Assembly: GCA_024138015.1 (NCBI GenBank)
Contig: JAMXBB010000009.1
Location: 87,376,685-87,440,684 of the forward strand
DNA from: Lumnitzera littorea
Lineage: Eukaryota > Streptophyta > Magnoliopsida > Myrtales > Combretaceae
DNA length: 64,000 bases
Direction of reading: 5' to 3'
Part shown: piece after piece, positions 37,250 to 49,730 of the stretch
Layout of the letters: each line of letters starts with the position of its first letter
Numbering within the stretch: position 1 is the first letter of the stretch
The notes under the pieces: model-generated
Databases searched by the model: none
Told to the model about the DNA's origin: nothing
What the model saw: only the letters and a program-made list of their open reading frames with translations
Program-made: the position numbers and the translations under genes

Positions 37250-37780
37250 AGCAACCAACATCTAAGTGAACCAATTAGGATGTGGCCTATATGTCACAAT
37301 GTTAGCCAAGGAACTTAGGCTTCTTGTTGACAACCCCTAACTTACAATAATTCGGAATGTCACTCTAATGAACCTTTCAACTTTTTACCAAATGGGACTC
37401 TTTCCCAATGAAGTCTACAAGACATTCCCTAAAAGGAAAGAAAGTTAACACTCCTTCAATGATGCAAAGAACTTGAAAACTCAAGTTCAAAAATTGGTAG
37501 AATCACAAGAGATCATTAAAAAATCTCTAAAAAGATTATTTAGGAAACAAAGTAGAATAATAAAGTTTTGTAGTATCCTTATCGACCAAGTCAAGATAAA
37601 AATTCCTCCATCAATATAAAAAGAATTGACTGATGTAGCAAGGTGAATGAACTTAAGAGATGAGGAGGAGAAAGTGACATCTAAGTCCTAAGAAGAGGAA
37701 ACCCCTAAAAGCAATGAAGAGAATGAACCCATCAGTGTTGATTTGGAGAATGAAACCAATGTCAAAGACTTATATTTCTT
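37250..37780 (+). pseudogene. Retrotransposon ORF relic, possibly Athila/Tat extra ORF
   Basis: A frame around 37380-37560 reads as a charged segment (YQMGLFPNEVYKTFPKRKES, then a Lys/Gln-rich helix-like part). It resembles the C-terminal part of proteins called putative plant transposon proteins, which accompany Athila/Tat elements. Stops are frequent. Assignment rests on style and position only. Confidence 0.35.
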
Positions 37781-40469
37781 TTAAGAATTTAGAATTATTT
37801 GTTTTGTTTTGATTTTTTCTAATTTTGATTATTTGATATTTATTTTTAAATGAGTGATTAGTTAGTTAGTTAGTTCATTGAATTTTTTAGTTTTCATGCA
37901 CTCAAGTTTATGTTCATGTTCTTTCAATTCAATGCAATAATAAAAGTTTCTTTTTTGCATATACTCTTATCTCTTTATTTTAAGTGTGCTTATTTAGATC
38001 TTGTGAACAAATAAATTTACACAAGTCACGATGAATTCTCATGGATAATTCGAGCAATTCCAAATATTTAGGGAAGTATCGTTTTTCATATGTTTAAATT
38101 TTCTTCTTCACTATATTTGTTTACAATAATTTTTCCGATAATTTAGAATTAGTTATATTGAGAACAATGTACTAAACTAAGTGTCGGAAAGAATATACTA
38201 CTATTATTTATAAATCAATTACTTATTTTTAACCCCATTTTTTTTTCAAATATGTAATTCCCATTTACCAAGACAAAAACGCTTGTATTGAATTTTCCTT
38301 AAGTTACTATTGTACATTAAACATGTTACTTGAATTGAATAGTGGAATTCTTATTAAGCGAAAGTTACGTGCTATTTAACTTGGGATTCTAAGATATTAA
38401 TTAATTAATTATTAAAGTTGAGTTTTAGTTATCTGTTATTTTTGAAATTTACTTAGATGTATGCATATCCTTTTGACTTTTAAAGCTTTACAATCCTAAG
38501 TAAATTAGTAAATAACACTTATCTCTTATAATTTTCCCTTAAAATTGCCAAAGGCATAACTAAGAATAAATTGATAAAAGGGGTTGGCAAGGATTGATCT
38601 CATTCTCTTAGGAGAGAGAGATGCTTTCTTGTTATCAATCTACTAAAAAAGAAAAGAAAAGAGAGAGGTTAATTGAAAAAACAAGTTGATAAAGATCGAC
38701 TTTGATCCTTTAGAAGAGTAAGATATTTTCCCCGCTGTCAATGTTGATAATAAAAAAGACTAAATTAATAAGGATTTGCCCTGGTCTGTCATAAGAGTAA
38801 AGTGCCTTCTCACTGCTAATAAGCTTTGATGAATAAGTAAATTAAAAAGCCCATCAATAGGACAATATGTTATGGGAATGAGTAGGGGATGTGTAGATAC
38901 AACATGTATTTACTCTTGATTATAGTGTTCAATGGAGTTAAGAGAGATTTGTATACTTCTTAGCTAAATGGAAAGGAATCATGTATGGGTTTTGCTTGAT
39001 TAACCAAAAATTAGACTAATTCAAGAAGAGAATGTTAAGTTAAATAGCATGATTAAACATTGGTTTATAAGAGTTAACTATTGAACTTTAGTATTTGTGT
39101 TTGGGATGCATTGAAAAAAGTGAACGAGGAGAAGAGTGTATAAGTGACTGGCAAATTTAAAGGGATGTAATGTTTATAAGTGGAGGTCAACTCTTTTTTT
39201 TTTTTTTAATGATTCCTAAATAATAGTAGTTTACCTAGAAAATCTTATCTTAATTTATATCATCAATCCTTATTAAGGATTAATTAATTTGCTTAAAGAC
39301 AAGCAAATGCTTAAGTGTGGTGAGATTTAATAAATATAAAATTATACTCATTTGTTGTGTTATTTTCCTAAATATTTTGAGCTATTACGATATACTTTAG
39401 TTGAATTTGCAATTGATTTGAGTTAGTTTTTATTTCAAGACTCAAATGTATCAATGAGAAGAAAAGATGAGAATTGAAGCAATTTTCAAAAAGAATTTCA
39501 TCTATTTTGAAAGATAATTCAGAGATAGCAAGTATATTTGTTTAAGAATGAAACAAGGAGTATGACCACAGTTGCAAGGAGTAGTTCACGTCCAGCCACT
39601 ACGCTTATGTACTTGCCCATAGACCTTCAATTTAAGTTGATTCACTTGTCATTTGGAGATTATTCAGTCTAAACATTATAAATAGATGATGGACATTTGT
39701 AAATGGGGAGAGAGCCACATGAGGAAATAGAAACACTCTTTTCTTAGGGTTTAGTTTACTTTTATCATGCAAATTTTCATCTTTATCATGATTGTAACCT
39801 AAAAGTTTTGATATCTAGACTTATGAACTATTGAGGTAATAATGTAATGTATGACAATTATTCTATTTTAATGTAATCCTCTTGTTCTTATTAGTCCAAT
39901 TACGTGTTTGTTTAGATTAAATTGTTACAAAGTCTCAACTTAATTATATGATTTTATGTATTGAAGTCTTGAGACTAATACATAAATAAATCTACCATAA
40001 TTGAAAGGATTTACTATAAATTTAGAGATAAATTATAGATTTCTTTTGAAATTGAAAATTAATTCTTATTTGTATATAGAATTCCTATTCTTAATGCTTT
40101 TCTAAGGAGTCCTATGCTAGAAGTGATTTAGGTAAGATGTAATTAGGATTAGAATTAGTTCTATTTGATTACCACTTGAATTCCTCTGGTTAATAAAAAT
40201 AAAAAATTCATTGAAAACCTTAAATTACTACATATTACACTCGTGATGATTAAAGTCTAGATATCCCAATTTATGTTTATTTAGTTTTATTTTATCGTTG
40301 CATTCTTAGTAGATTTCTTATTAGTTTTTGTTTCTCTATTTTTATTCAATTTATTATTGATATTGTAATTCATTATTAATTAGAGTAATTAGAATGGGTA
40401 AGTAAGTGTTCGGTCTTTATGGAATTGACAACTCTAGATTCCCATAATTCTCTATATTATCTTAAAAAA
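37781..40469. other. Non-coding gypsy-like sequence
   Basis: No coding similarity found. Long AT-rich stretches, including a TTAGT(TAGT)n phrase at 37858-37875, are typical of long untranslated regions of Athila/Tat elements. The relics on both sides are on the plus strand, so this could be one element with large deletions. Confidence 0.35.
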
Positions 40470-41022
40470 CTGCCTCTCTCATATGTTAATCAACTCATTG
40501 ACTCGACTTTAGGTCACATACTATTAATCTTCATAGATGCCTTCTCTAACTATAACCAAATCTATATGTATGAGCCGAACTAGGTTCATACTCATACATC
40601 CTTTGTCACTAGTTTTGGCACTTACTATTACAAAGTCATACCCTACAACGTAAAGAATGTTAAGATCACTTACCAATTGCTGGCGACTAAGATACTCGAA
40701 CCCTAGATCAGAAGAAACGTTGAAGTTTGTGTTAATGAAATGATTGTCAAAAGCATTGAACTGAAAGACCATCTTAAAGATTTGAAAGAAACCTTTAACA
40801 TGCTCCAACGATACAATATGAAGCTTAATTCACATAAGTGTATCTTTAAAGCGTCATTTGGTAAATTCCTTGGTTAAAAAAAAGATCCATACCATCCTTG
40901 ACATGCTGCCACCAAGGATAATCAAGGAAGTCTAGTGGCTTACCAGATGAATCATCGTTCTAAACTAATTCATGTCAAAATCTACTGACAAATGCACAAA
41001 CTTATATAAGCTATTGAAGAAC
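40470..41022 (+). pseudogene. Ty3/gypsy (Tat-like) reverse transcriptase relic, palm domain
   Basis: One plus frame gives the middle and end of a gypsy reverse transcriptase: PLSYVNQLIDSTLGH, then FIDAFSNYNQI, then TSFVTSFGTYYYKVIPY, then a VCVNEMIVKS segment where the catalytic Y(V/I)DDM should be, then LNSHKCIFKASFGKFLG, then KSTDKCTNLYKLLKN. Both catalytic aspartates are substituted and several stops are present, so it is inactive. The reverse frame at 40524-40808 is only its complement. Confidence 0.85.
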
Positions 41023-41539
41023 CCCTTATGAATGGAGTGTATCAATGTAGAAATTCATATGTAAACATAGTATCTCTAACTGGCAATTCATTGATTGGTA
41101 ATATCCTTGATACAAGAAATTGTACATTCATCATTAGGTATTTATTAGGACATATAATGCATTACAGATGCATGATCATTATGCTTCAGTTGAGTTATTT
41201 TATTCTATTTCAGGTGGAACAATTTAAGATGAGGGATTTCTGACCTTTCTCAATTCCTTGACATAATCAATAACTTCTTTTAATTTGCCATTTTGTATTT
41301 TTTCCCTTTTTCTTTCTTCTTCCTCAATATATATGTTTGTTTAATCACTCAGTTCTCTCTATTTTTTTAATTATTTCTTTTGGATTTAACTCTCTAAAAT
41401 CTAAATCTTCCCACTTCTTTATTAGATTTTCTCTTTATTAAGAGTTTGTCTCCTTTCCAGTATTCTATTCATAAATACTTCTACATTATACTCTATTCTA
41501 TATTTGTTCGGTTTCTACCATAAGCCTTTGATTTTTCAT

Positions 41540-41965
41540 TTCATACTTGCAAAGGCTCTTTTTCTAACAATATTCGAGGAACTCAATGTATATGCCACTT
41601 CTTCAAACTTCATTCCTTTGTATTTCATCAACTCCATCATGATATTTCCAAGCATCATGTTCCCTTGATTTTTCATTTCGTGAATATGTTTAATTGTTGT
41701 TTCTACCAAATCCAATGCATATCTGCAATAAAGTGCTAATAATATTTTTGACTAATCAAATGTTATGATTTCAGTCTCCTCATATCTTGGTAACAGACAT
41801 TTAAGCACTATTATATGAAGAATCCAAAATTTTATTAGAAAATTCCAAATGTAAAGTTCTTTGATTAAATGTTCAAATACTTCTCTATTATTTGATTCAA
41901 TGAAGAGTTCTTCTTTACTCCATATTTTCTAAAAATCATGAGTCCTATTCTTCTTTATCCCAAAA
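41540..41965 (-). pseudogene. Possible retrotransposon-associated protein relic
   Basis: The minus strand gives a long frame with one stop: EELFIESNNREVFEHLIKEL, then a helix-rich part containing YCRYALDLVETTIKHIHEMK and a LMKYKGMKFEEV segment. It resembles in style the plant transposon protein domain of Athila/Tat elements. I do not recognise it firmly. Confidence 0.3.
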
Positions 41966-41999
41966 CATTTTTTATTGTCTTTTGATTATAGTAAATAAG

Positions 42000-43430
42000 T
42001 GCACCTAGTGAAGTTACAGTATCATAAAATGATTAAGTCCAAATGTCAATCCCTTAGGGACTACTTATAATTGCAAATACCAGTACTTACCCCTTTTTTC
42101 TAATATCTAACCTAACAAACAAATTTATTTAATTAAAGACAATTATTAAAATAATGAATAAGTAACAAAATAGCAAACAAACAAAATCAATCCATTAAAC
42201 TAAATTATTTTAATATAAATAAAACAAAGAACAAGTAATAAAATAAAATATAAGATAATTAACATTAACTACGAACACATGGATTTAGTATTCAATTAAT
42301 GATCCTCCTATAATAACTATGTAATTTATCTATCTTATTCTTGTTCATTGGACTATAAAGATGCCTAATCTGAATTAATCAAACTCGTGCCTCTAATTAA
42401 CTTCTAACTCTGAAACCCTTTCTACCCGAATCTTTTTTGAATAAAGTATCACAAAATTGCATGAAGACATTGGATGTCATTATTACATTGGCTAGGTTAC
42501 CTTAATCCAAATAAATCAATACTTAATCTCTTAGCCTAGTCGATTTCTTCTAATTACATGAGTTTATTTATTAAGGGCACATGCCTCAACATCAAACTCA
42601 AACATTAAATTAATCATCTAAGTAAATATTAATTTAATAACAATATGAACAGTGTAATTATATTATAATAACAAGAAATCATAGATTGATAATAAAATAA
42701 AAGCAATGACATAGTAAACTAAGGTTCACAATAATTGAATACTAAAAACTAAATTAAAACAATAAGCAAAACAAAAACAAAGTAAAAAGATGGCTTATTT
42801 ACGATCAACTATGTTCTATTCTACGATCTACAAGGTGTATATCATATTTATAGTACAAAAAAGAATCATAGAATGTATCTTCAATGTATCTCCATATATC
42901 TCCAAAATATCTTTTACATATCTTCAATTTTTATTGAGATATCTGATTGCACATCTCTTTAATTCAATTTCCAAATTTAGCTTATGGAATAAAATATAAT
43001 GGAAACTTGGCATCTTAGACTCCAAATCTTTCAAAAAATATAAGATTTATAATCTTTGGAATGACTATACCCTAGGATCATGGTCATAGTTTTTATATGT
43101 GGTCCTTTCTTTCACTTAAAATTAATTCGATGGAATTCCTTTATACGAGGTGTGCGGTTAAGGAATATGACCATAAAGTTAGGTGTAGTCTTGCACTAAA
43201 TCTAAAAATATTCAGTTTTAGCAGGAATTAATGATAGATGTCCATGACTAAGGAACACAGTGACTATTGTCTTCACATACGGTCTTCGCTATATTTTAAT
43301 ACTTACTTAGAAATTCTTCCACTTCAATTCCTTAATCAATGCTTTTCTTCAAATAAACTTCAAAACTTGATAAAATCACTTAAAGATCCATTAAATGCTC
43401 CTAAAGTTATTGAAAATGAAAATTAAACAA
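42000..43430. mobile_element. Non-coding retrotransposon-like repeat, family B copy 2 (weak)
   Basis: It opens GTGCACCTAG...CAATCCCTTAGGGACTAC and continues with AT-rich sequence rich in CAAAACAAA phrases, parallel to the starts at 21141 and 47172. Similarity to the other copies is weaker and needs alignment. No coding ORF. Confidence 0.35.
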
Positions 43431-44849
43431 ATTAAGCTCCAAATTACTATAAAATTAACTTAATTGATATATAAAATTTCACAAAATCACTCTAAAATAT
43501 ATATGCTAATTCTATATTATTATCTTCTTTTGAGATTATTACTCTTTTGTTAGTTACCCATGAGTTTAGTTCTTTTAACTTATCCAATTTTAACTTCACA
43601 ATAATTCAACTATTGCTTCCTTATAGATCAAATTGCTCTAATCATATAAGCTAACCTATTGATGTACTTATAATACGGTTTTGTCATCTATCCCATGCAC
43701 TTTAAAGAAATTGAAATCAATACAAGTTACATCTATGAGTTGGTTTACTTGCTTCTTCTTTCTTATGAATTCTTGACTTTTTCCTATTGGTTTCTCAAGA
43801 TTTGTAAGTCAAAGTTTTTTTCTTGGGTGTCATGATTTAGATATATGAAATTTTTACAATTTAAGGATGCTAGTTTTTGTAATTTTTAAGAAAAAAAAAA
43901 CGATAGCTTATTTATATGGTTATCATAGTAAAAATATTTGAAAATATACCGTTCCTTTTTCACCTACACCATTTTTTATTTTCTAAAAATTTCTTTATTT
44001 GAATATTTTCATTCAAAATAACAATTCTTTCTATACAACCTATTTTATTGTAATAAAAGCACAAATAGGTTTTGACATACCTTTGATGATGACTTCTACA
44101 TGATTCTCCACAATGATTGACTTTTCATCTTCTCACAATGAACGTCAACGGAACTCCTTATTCACATGCATGTGCTTGTATGTTACATATTGACATCGAA
44201 TTAAACCAACATTTTTTCATAGAGCTTTCTTGCCCTTATTTTTTTTTATATATGAAAATACAAAGGTAAATGGTTATTCGATGAACAATCACTAAATATT
44301 TTATTTGTTATCAAAATGAGCTGATAGTTAGGATTATTAACTAATTAAAGAAAAGTGAAAAAAAAAATGATCGGAGTTGATTGTCTTTTGTAAAATTTTA
44401 TAAAAATCTAAAGTATTATGTAAATTATTTCGGAATATGACATATGAAGATGTTTGTCATCTTATGTCAAATTTACATCGAAAAAACGAAATATTTTTTC
44501 CTATGACTAACTTTTTTTGTAAAATCTCATCTGTTACTAATAGAATAAATTTCTATCAGATATATATAGAACACGGAATGAAAAGGACAATATATAAGAT
44601 GGGTTGAAGAGGTTGTAATATTTGACTCAATTCATGACTCAAAGTTAAGAGATGTAAAATAATACTCCAATCCTAAAGACCTATGGAATCTATTATAGAT
44701 GCAAGCCAATAAACAATAGAATCATTTTCATTGTTTAGTTAATTTTTTTTTATATTTTTAATCTTGCATGTCTAGATAAATATGTTTGTATTTGAAATAA
44801 ATATAATAAATGGAATATTTTAATTTGGCCTAATCTTTTAATAACTATC

Positions 44850-44897
44850 TCACTGTTTTTTTTTTTACTTTTTTTTTTATTGTTTGATATTTAGGAA
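44850..44897 (-). other. Plastid ndhC-ndhK junction remnant
   Basis: Beyond the ndhC relic the minus strand continues CTTCCTAAATATCA and a poly-A-rich stretch, as expected for the start of ndhK, which follows and overlaps ndhC in the plastid operon. This supports transfer as DNA and not of an isolated gene. The outer edge is approximate. Confidence 0.5.
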
Positions 44898-45170
44898 GTA
44901 AGATCACTCCAATGCTCCTTTTAAGCATGCATAAACTAAACCAACAATTAGGATAAGCATAGAAATTAAAACTTTTAGAAATACAGATACTTCCAATACA
45001 TAAAAAATCATTGTCCTTGGATAGAGAAAAACTGTTTCAGCATCAAAAATAACAAAAACTAGCACAAATATACAATAACAGACTCGAAGTTATAACCAAG
45101 CATCACCCATCAGTTTTATACCAGATTTATAACTTGAAAGTTTCTCTTGCCATTTGCTAATTGAGGCTAC
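44898..45170 (-). pseudogene. ndhC: Plastid ndhC fragment inserted in the nucleus (NUPT)
   Basis: On the minus strand 91 codons align with NdhC, plastid NADH dehydrogenase subunit 3, from the middle to the C-terminus: SISKWQEKLSSYKSGI, then LMGDAWL, then LVFVIFDAETVFLYP, then LILIVGLVYA, then KGALE. At the end TGG (Trp) has become TGA and the TAA stop has become TAC; another TAA interrupts after GDAWL. The codon at 44898-44900 ends the homology. Decay shows it is not functional plastid sequence but an old nuclear copy. The first third of the gene is absent. Confidence 0.9.
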
Positions 45171-45489
45171 TTCATTTTATTTTTCAGATGCAAGAAATAT
45201 TGAAGCACCAAATAACTAAAATTTTGGAGATTCTTATCACTGAGGATGGGAAGAGTGATAACCTCATAAGATATTATAGAATATTTTAAGAGTTTTAATA
45301 AATAGAATCTTTAGCCTTATGTGATATTAACTATTATTTAGTAAACAAATAAGGAATTATGATTTTATTTGAGAAATTTAAATTTATGAAAATAATTGGA
45401 GGCTGTTACTGGAATAGTATTAGAGATTGTAATTGTTTATATGTATAACGTATCATTAGAAGACTAAGGACACGTAACAGCTTGTGGTA

Positions 45490-46140
45490 TCTTGAGTTTA
45501 AGGCGTTACATTTGTCGTATGATCTTCTTAAGTATTGGTGGTTTCTCTTTGTTCTTGCTTATGCCATTCTTTCTTTTGATTCTCATTTTTGATGATTCCC
45601 TATCTAACTTCATACTTCTTGAGATTACTCACATATTTTACTTATTCACAGAGATCCTTTTGTGCTCTTGGAGAAATTTCGTATATTTGTTCCTCCTTTG
45701 CTTCTTTCTTAAGTTTCTCATTTTCTTTTTTCAACTCTTCATTGGTTTGTGTTATTTTATCACTTTCCCTTATAAGATTTTCCTTTTCACTTAACGTATT
45801 TTTTATTATATCATCTTATCATCCTTTCCCATCCTTTAGGTGTTTGTTTTCCTTTTCCATCCTAAAGATCTTGTTTCTTAGTTTCGAAAGTGCATTCAGA
45901 AGCTTTTCAATTTCAACATAAACATCAATCTAGCTATCTTCATCATTAAAGTCAAACTGTCATCGAAGAAATTTCCTTCATTGACTCTTTCTATAATTCT
46001 ATATTTTATATCACAATTCCCATAGAAACTGTAAATCCTAAGATGTCTATCATAATAATTTTGATGAACATATGTCAATTTATATATTAGAGAAAATATG
46101 TATGTTCCTATGGATAAACTTACTCTAATATGAATTCAGG
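45490..46140 (-). pseudogene. Copia-type gag relic with coiled coil
   Basis: The minus strand encodes Lys/Glu/Asn-rich helices (EIEKLLNALSKLRNK, then MEKENKHLKDG, then ENEKLKKEAKEEQ) with several stops. The style matches the coiled-coil part of the copia gag relic at 50.8-51.2 kb. It lies just downstream, on the minus strand, of a primer-binding relic and LTR start. The hydrophobic Phe/Leu-rich plus-strand frames here are its complement. Confidence 0.6.
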
Positions 46141-46166
46141 TATCAAATGTTCATTTAGATAAACCA

Positions 46167-46178
46167 GCTTCAATACCA
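46167..46178 (-). other. Copia primer-binding-site relic
   Basis: The minus strand reads TGGTATTGAAGC, ten of twelve matches to the Met-tRNA site. It is two bases from a TGTTAGTCG LTR terminus at 46181. Confidence 0.65.
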
Positions 46179-46180
46179 AT

Positions 46181-47160
46181 TGTTAGTCGTAGTAAACAAC
46201 CAAGAAGAAGGATTTGAATTGATTGTTATAGAATTTTAATACCTAGCCAATTTTTACTTCTTGATATTCAATATCAATTACCTTTACTAAATTTTTCTTA
46301 ATTCCTGATGTATCATAAATATTAATAAATTTAGATAAGAGATTTACATGTGAAAACCAACTTAAATAATTATCAATTCTAACTTTTAAGCAGATTAACT
46401 CATCAAACGTACTTCTCATCCTAAACTTAATATCATGTAGATGATTCTAATAAAATGTGTAATGTGCAACGACTCAAGTAATTAAGTAATATATCATAGA
46501 AACAATGATAAAATGCGAGTAAATAAAGAGTATAGTGATTAGAAAATCAAGCAAGCATATATAGTGGTTTCACCTTGTGCATTAGTCCACTCTTCGAGCC
46601 CACGACCAGGGATATGGTTATCCATATTGTACTTCCATTTTTTAAAAAAAACTTTTATATAGAGGTTAATAATTCCTATAATTCTACCTTGCCTCCAAAT
46701 TGCAAATCTACGAAATCTCCCTCCTATATTCTCTCAAATAGCACACTAATTTCTGAAGAGATTAGTAATTTCTTTAAGAATTATAATAGATTTGCTCACA
46801 CTTCACACAATGCTTAGCAATATCGAATTCTCAAGCTATGATAGTTATCTCTCACGTCAAATAAATGTTTGTAAGCTTAGCTAAACTATAATATTATGAA
46901 AACTTTGTATAGCTCTTTTCTTTTCTTATCTGTTTTCTATTCTTTCATTTTTCTTATTTCTCTATCTTTCTTTTCTTTTTCTTTCTTGCTTGTTTTGATT
47001 GATCACTTCGTCATTAAATAGTTGTAGCTTCCAACATTTAAATGTTCTCAATATGGTAGTCATTGTGTAGCCATTACATCTTCAAATTTTTGTGATTTTC
47101 TTACTTTGCTGTCTTTATTTATATGCTCATTTTTCATATAATACTTTTGTTGGAGCTTCT
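46181..47160 (-). mobile_element. Copia-type 5' LTR (minus strand), far end approximate
   Basis: Read on the plus strand, it starts TGTTAGTCGTAG directly after the primer-binding relic. It contains a TATATAGTGGTTTCACC...AGTCCACTC phrase of the kind found in copia LTRs. The far end, somewhere before the repeat that starts near 47165, could not be located by terminal bases. Confidence 0.45.
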
Positions 47161-47164
47161 TGAT

Positions 47165-48480
47165 GTCAGGCAAGTACACCTATCAATTTTAATATAGAGG
47201 ATGTGAGTCCGAGTCGATCCCTCAGAAATTTTGAGTACTAATATTAACCTTAGCTCTATGATCTAACCGGAAAATTGTGTCGAGTTGAATGAATTAAAAA
47301 TACTGAAATTAACAAACTAAACTAATTATGAGACTTGATTAAACAATTTAGAAAGCAATAAAACTAAGAACGACTTCAAGTATGCAATAACGTATTTAGG
47401 AATTATTTCCCTTAGTGTTTAACATGTGATCGCTTAAAATATATTCAATTCAATTTCTATTATTCTTGACTGGAGGGATTTACAATTAAAGCTAATACCT
47501 TTCTCAAGCATATTAACCCTAATCCTAAATTATTAATCGGAATCTCTTCACTTAGTAATATAACTTAGAATTGCATTAATGTATAATGAATTCTCACACA
47601 AATAATTAATTTTCCAGAAGAAACATGTATCTTATCTCTAAGTATACATGTAATTCTCTCCAATTATGCCTAGATCTAATTATACATGCAATTTCTCAAT
47701 TAACATGCATAATATCATATATTGATACTCTAGAATTATCAATCTACAATTAAACAACATAATTGAATCAAAAAAAGATATAAACTTTATTGAAAATTAT
47801 AATTCAACCAAAGAATCACATGAAACCCTAGGTTCCATAATCCTAAATACACGAATTCTAAGCTATCATAATAAATCTAAAAACGAGTTCTATAAAAAAC
47901 ATAAAATAAAACATGGAAAACCCCTTTAATTGATGAATAATCTCTTCAATCTTGAAGTTGGTGTTGCTTTCGCCTTTTTCTTCTCCTTCTCTTCAAGTCT
48001 CTTCTCTTCTTTCGTGTCTCGTTCGTTTTTTCTCATGTTCCTCTCTCTTAAAACCCTTAGATATCCTTTTATATATGTATTATAAGGATTTTGTTTTCGT
48101 CACCAGACACGGCCTGGGATATGGCCGTGTCCCTAGGTCGTGTAACTTTCTGCACCTGGCAAATTTTTCTGGATGGACACAGCCTGAGAACATGGCCATA
48201 TCCCAAACTGTGTAACTTCAAAACTTCATAACTTCTTCATTTGAACTCCGATTTGAGTGAAACTTGATTCCTTTTCTTCATTTTCGATCCTAGAATGCGT
48301 TCAAACCTTAAAATCAAAATTTTACTCAATTAAGTATCAATTTCTTTAAAGAAAACAAAAAATGTGAGAGAAATACTATAAAATCACCATGTAAAATATG
48401 TTTAAAATCAGAGTTATCATTTCTTCATATACTTAGAAACTTTTATCGGTCCATTGTATCAAATGCTTTTAAAATTTTCA
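47165..48480. mobile_element. Non-coding retrotransposon-like repeat, family B copy 3
   Basis: Similar to 21121-22730 in order of phrases. Its tail (48105-48215) has paired motifs, ACACGGCCTGGGATATGGCCGTGT and a diverged second pair, which can fold as hairpins. No coding sequence. Confidence 0.5.
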
Positions 48481-48555
48481 TTAGTATTACTTTTGTATAC
48501 CTTGGCTTGTTTAGATGTATTACTCAAATATATCTATACGATGTTAGGTCTTAAC

Positions 48556-49650
48556 TGTTAAACCTAGGGTTCATTATTTGATTTTGATGAGAAAAAAAAG
48601 TGTATAATTAAACATATTGATTTTGATAAGAACAAAATAAAAAATATATAGTTAAACACATTATTATTTGCTTATATTGAGTTCATTGAAAAACAATCGT
48701 CATTTTGCAAAACAATTATAAACATCAATTAATTTTACAAGATATTTAGATTTGAAAGGTGTACAAGTATCATTAAAGTTGAATTGTATATTGTGGATGT
48801 TCTTTGTTGTGTTTGAAAGATGAAAACCAGTGAAATTGGCCTATTGGCTTGATGGCTCTAGAGTACTAAAGTAGCCTAGATAAGAAGTTGGAATGGTTTT
48901 TGATTAAGGTACTAGCATGCCGGTAGACTTACCGGTGTTCATGCTAATAGTTATGTTCCTTATTGGTGTGACAGTAAGAAGGTGATACCGTCATAACAAT
49001 AAGCTTGTTTCAACTAACTGTTAGAGCATTTAATGTACAATAACGGGAAGAATTAAATGAGATGATATAAATGCTTAACAACTTGACCAAGGACAAGAGA
49101 GAGTTGATCCTCTACTACAATATCCTAATATCCTTTTGTACTCTTATTATCTATTATTCTCATTGTTTCTTGTACTCTAATTTGCTAATATTTAGAGAGA
49201 TTTGAAGTATGATGCTTGTGAGTTATTAGTTAGAAAGTATTAAGAGTTAAAAGAATTACACCAATAATCCTGAATATTGAACTTTGTGTTATGAGTTGAG
49301 ATTGTGATTTGTGTTAGGAGTTATGAGTGTGAAACTTGTGTAATCAAGTTTGTATTTGTGTAGCTCTTGGAGTTTGGATTAAGAAATTAATAAAGTGACG
49401 ATAAGTCCTTGGTTAGAGGCATTGTGTATTTGTGGAGAGTAGAGAACAATTTGAACTCTACGTTATATCCGAGCTTGATCTTCTCTATCCTTATCTCTTT
49501 TAATTTCTACAGTTATTATTATTTTATCATTATTTTGATCATACTCATTGTTGTATTTAGTGCTTAATATTGAAAAAAGTTGAAATTTGTCCTTAGAACT
49601 CAATTTACATCCCCCCTCCTCTCTCTTGAGTTTAGCCTAGTATTCTTCTA
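48556..49650 (+). mobile_element. 5' LTR of a Sirevirus-like copia element
   Basis: It begins TGTTAAACCTAGGGTTCATT at 48556 and runs to the primer-binding site at 49651. A CATCCCCCCTCCTCTCTCTTGAG phrase variant just before the end is typical of Sirevirus-type LTR 3' regions. The final CA appears mutated. No 3' partner was found in the window. Confidence 0.7.
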
Positions 49651-49663
49651 TTGGTATAAAAGC
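49651..49663 (+). other. Copia primer-binding site
   Basis: TTGGTATAAAAGC, close to the Met-tRNA site TTGGTATCAGAGC, directly after the LTR and 67 bp before the gag start codon. Confidence 0.7.
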
Positions 49664-49730
49664 TAGTCTCTAATTATTTGCTTAATCGCATATTAGAATA
49701 AAGATCATTGTATCTAATTCACTAGGCTTC

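Noticed and set aside
40524..40808. 94-codon frame on the minus strand
   Set aside because: It is the complement of the gypsy reverse-transcriptase relic on the plus strand, which has recognisable motifs in order.
45492..45921. Two Phe/Leu/Ser-rich plus-strand frames resembling membrane proteins
   Set aside because: They are the reverse complement of a Lys/Glu-rich coiled-coil gag relic next to a minus-strand primer-binding site.
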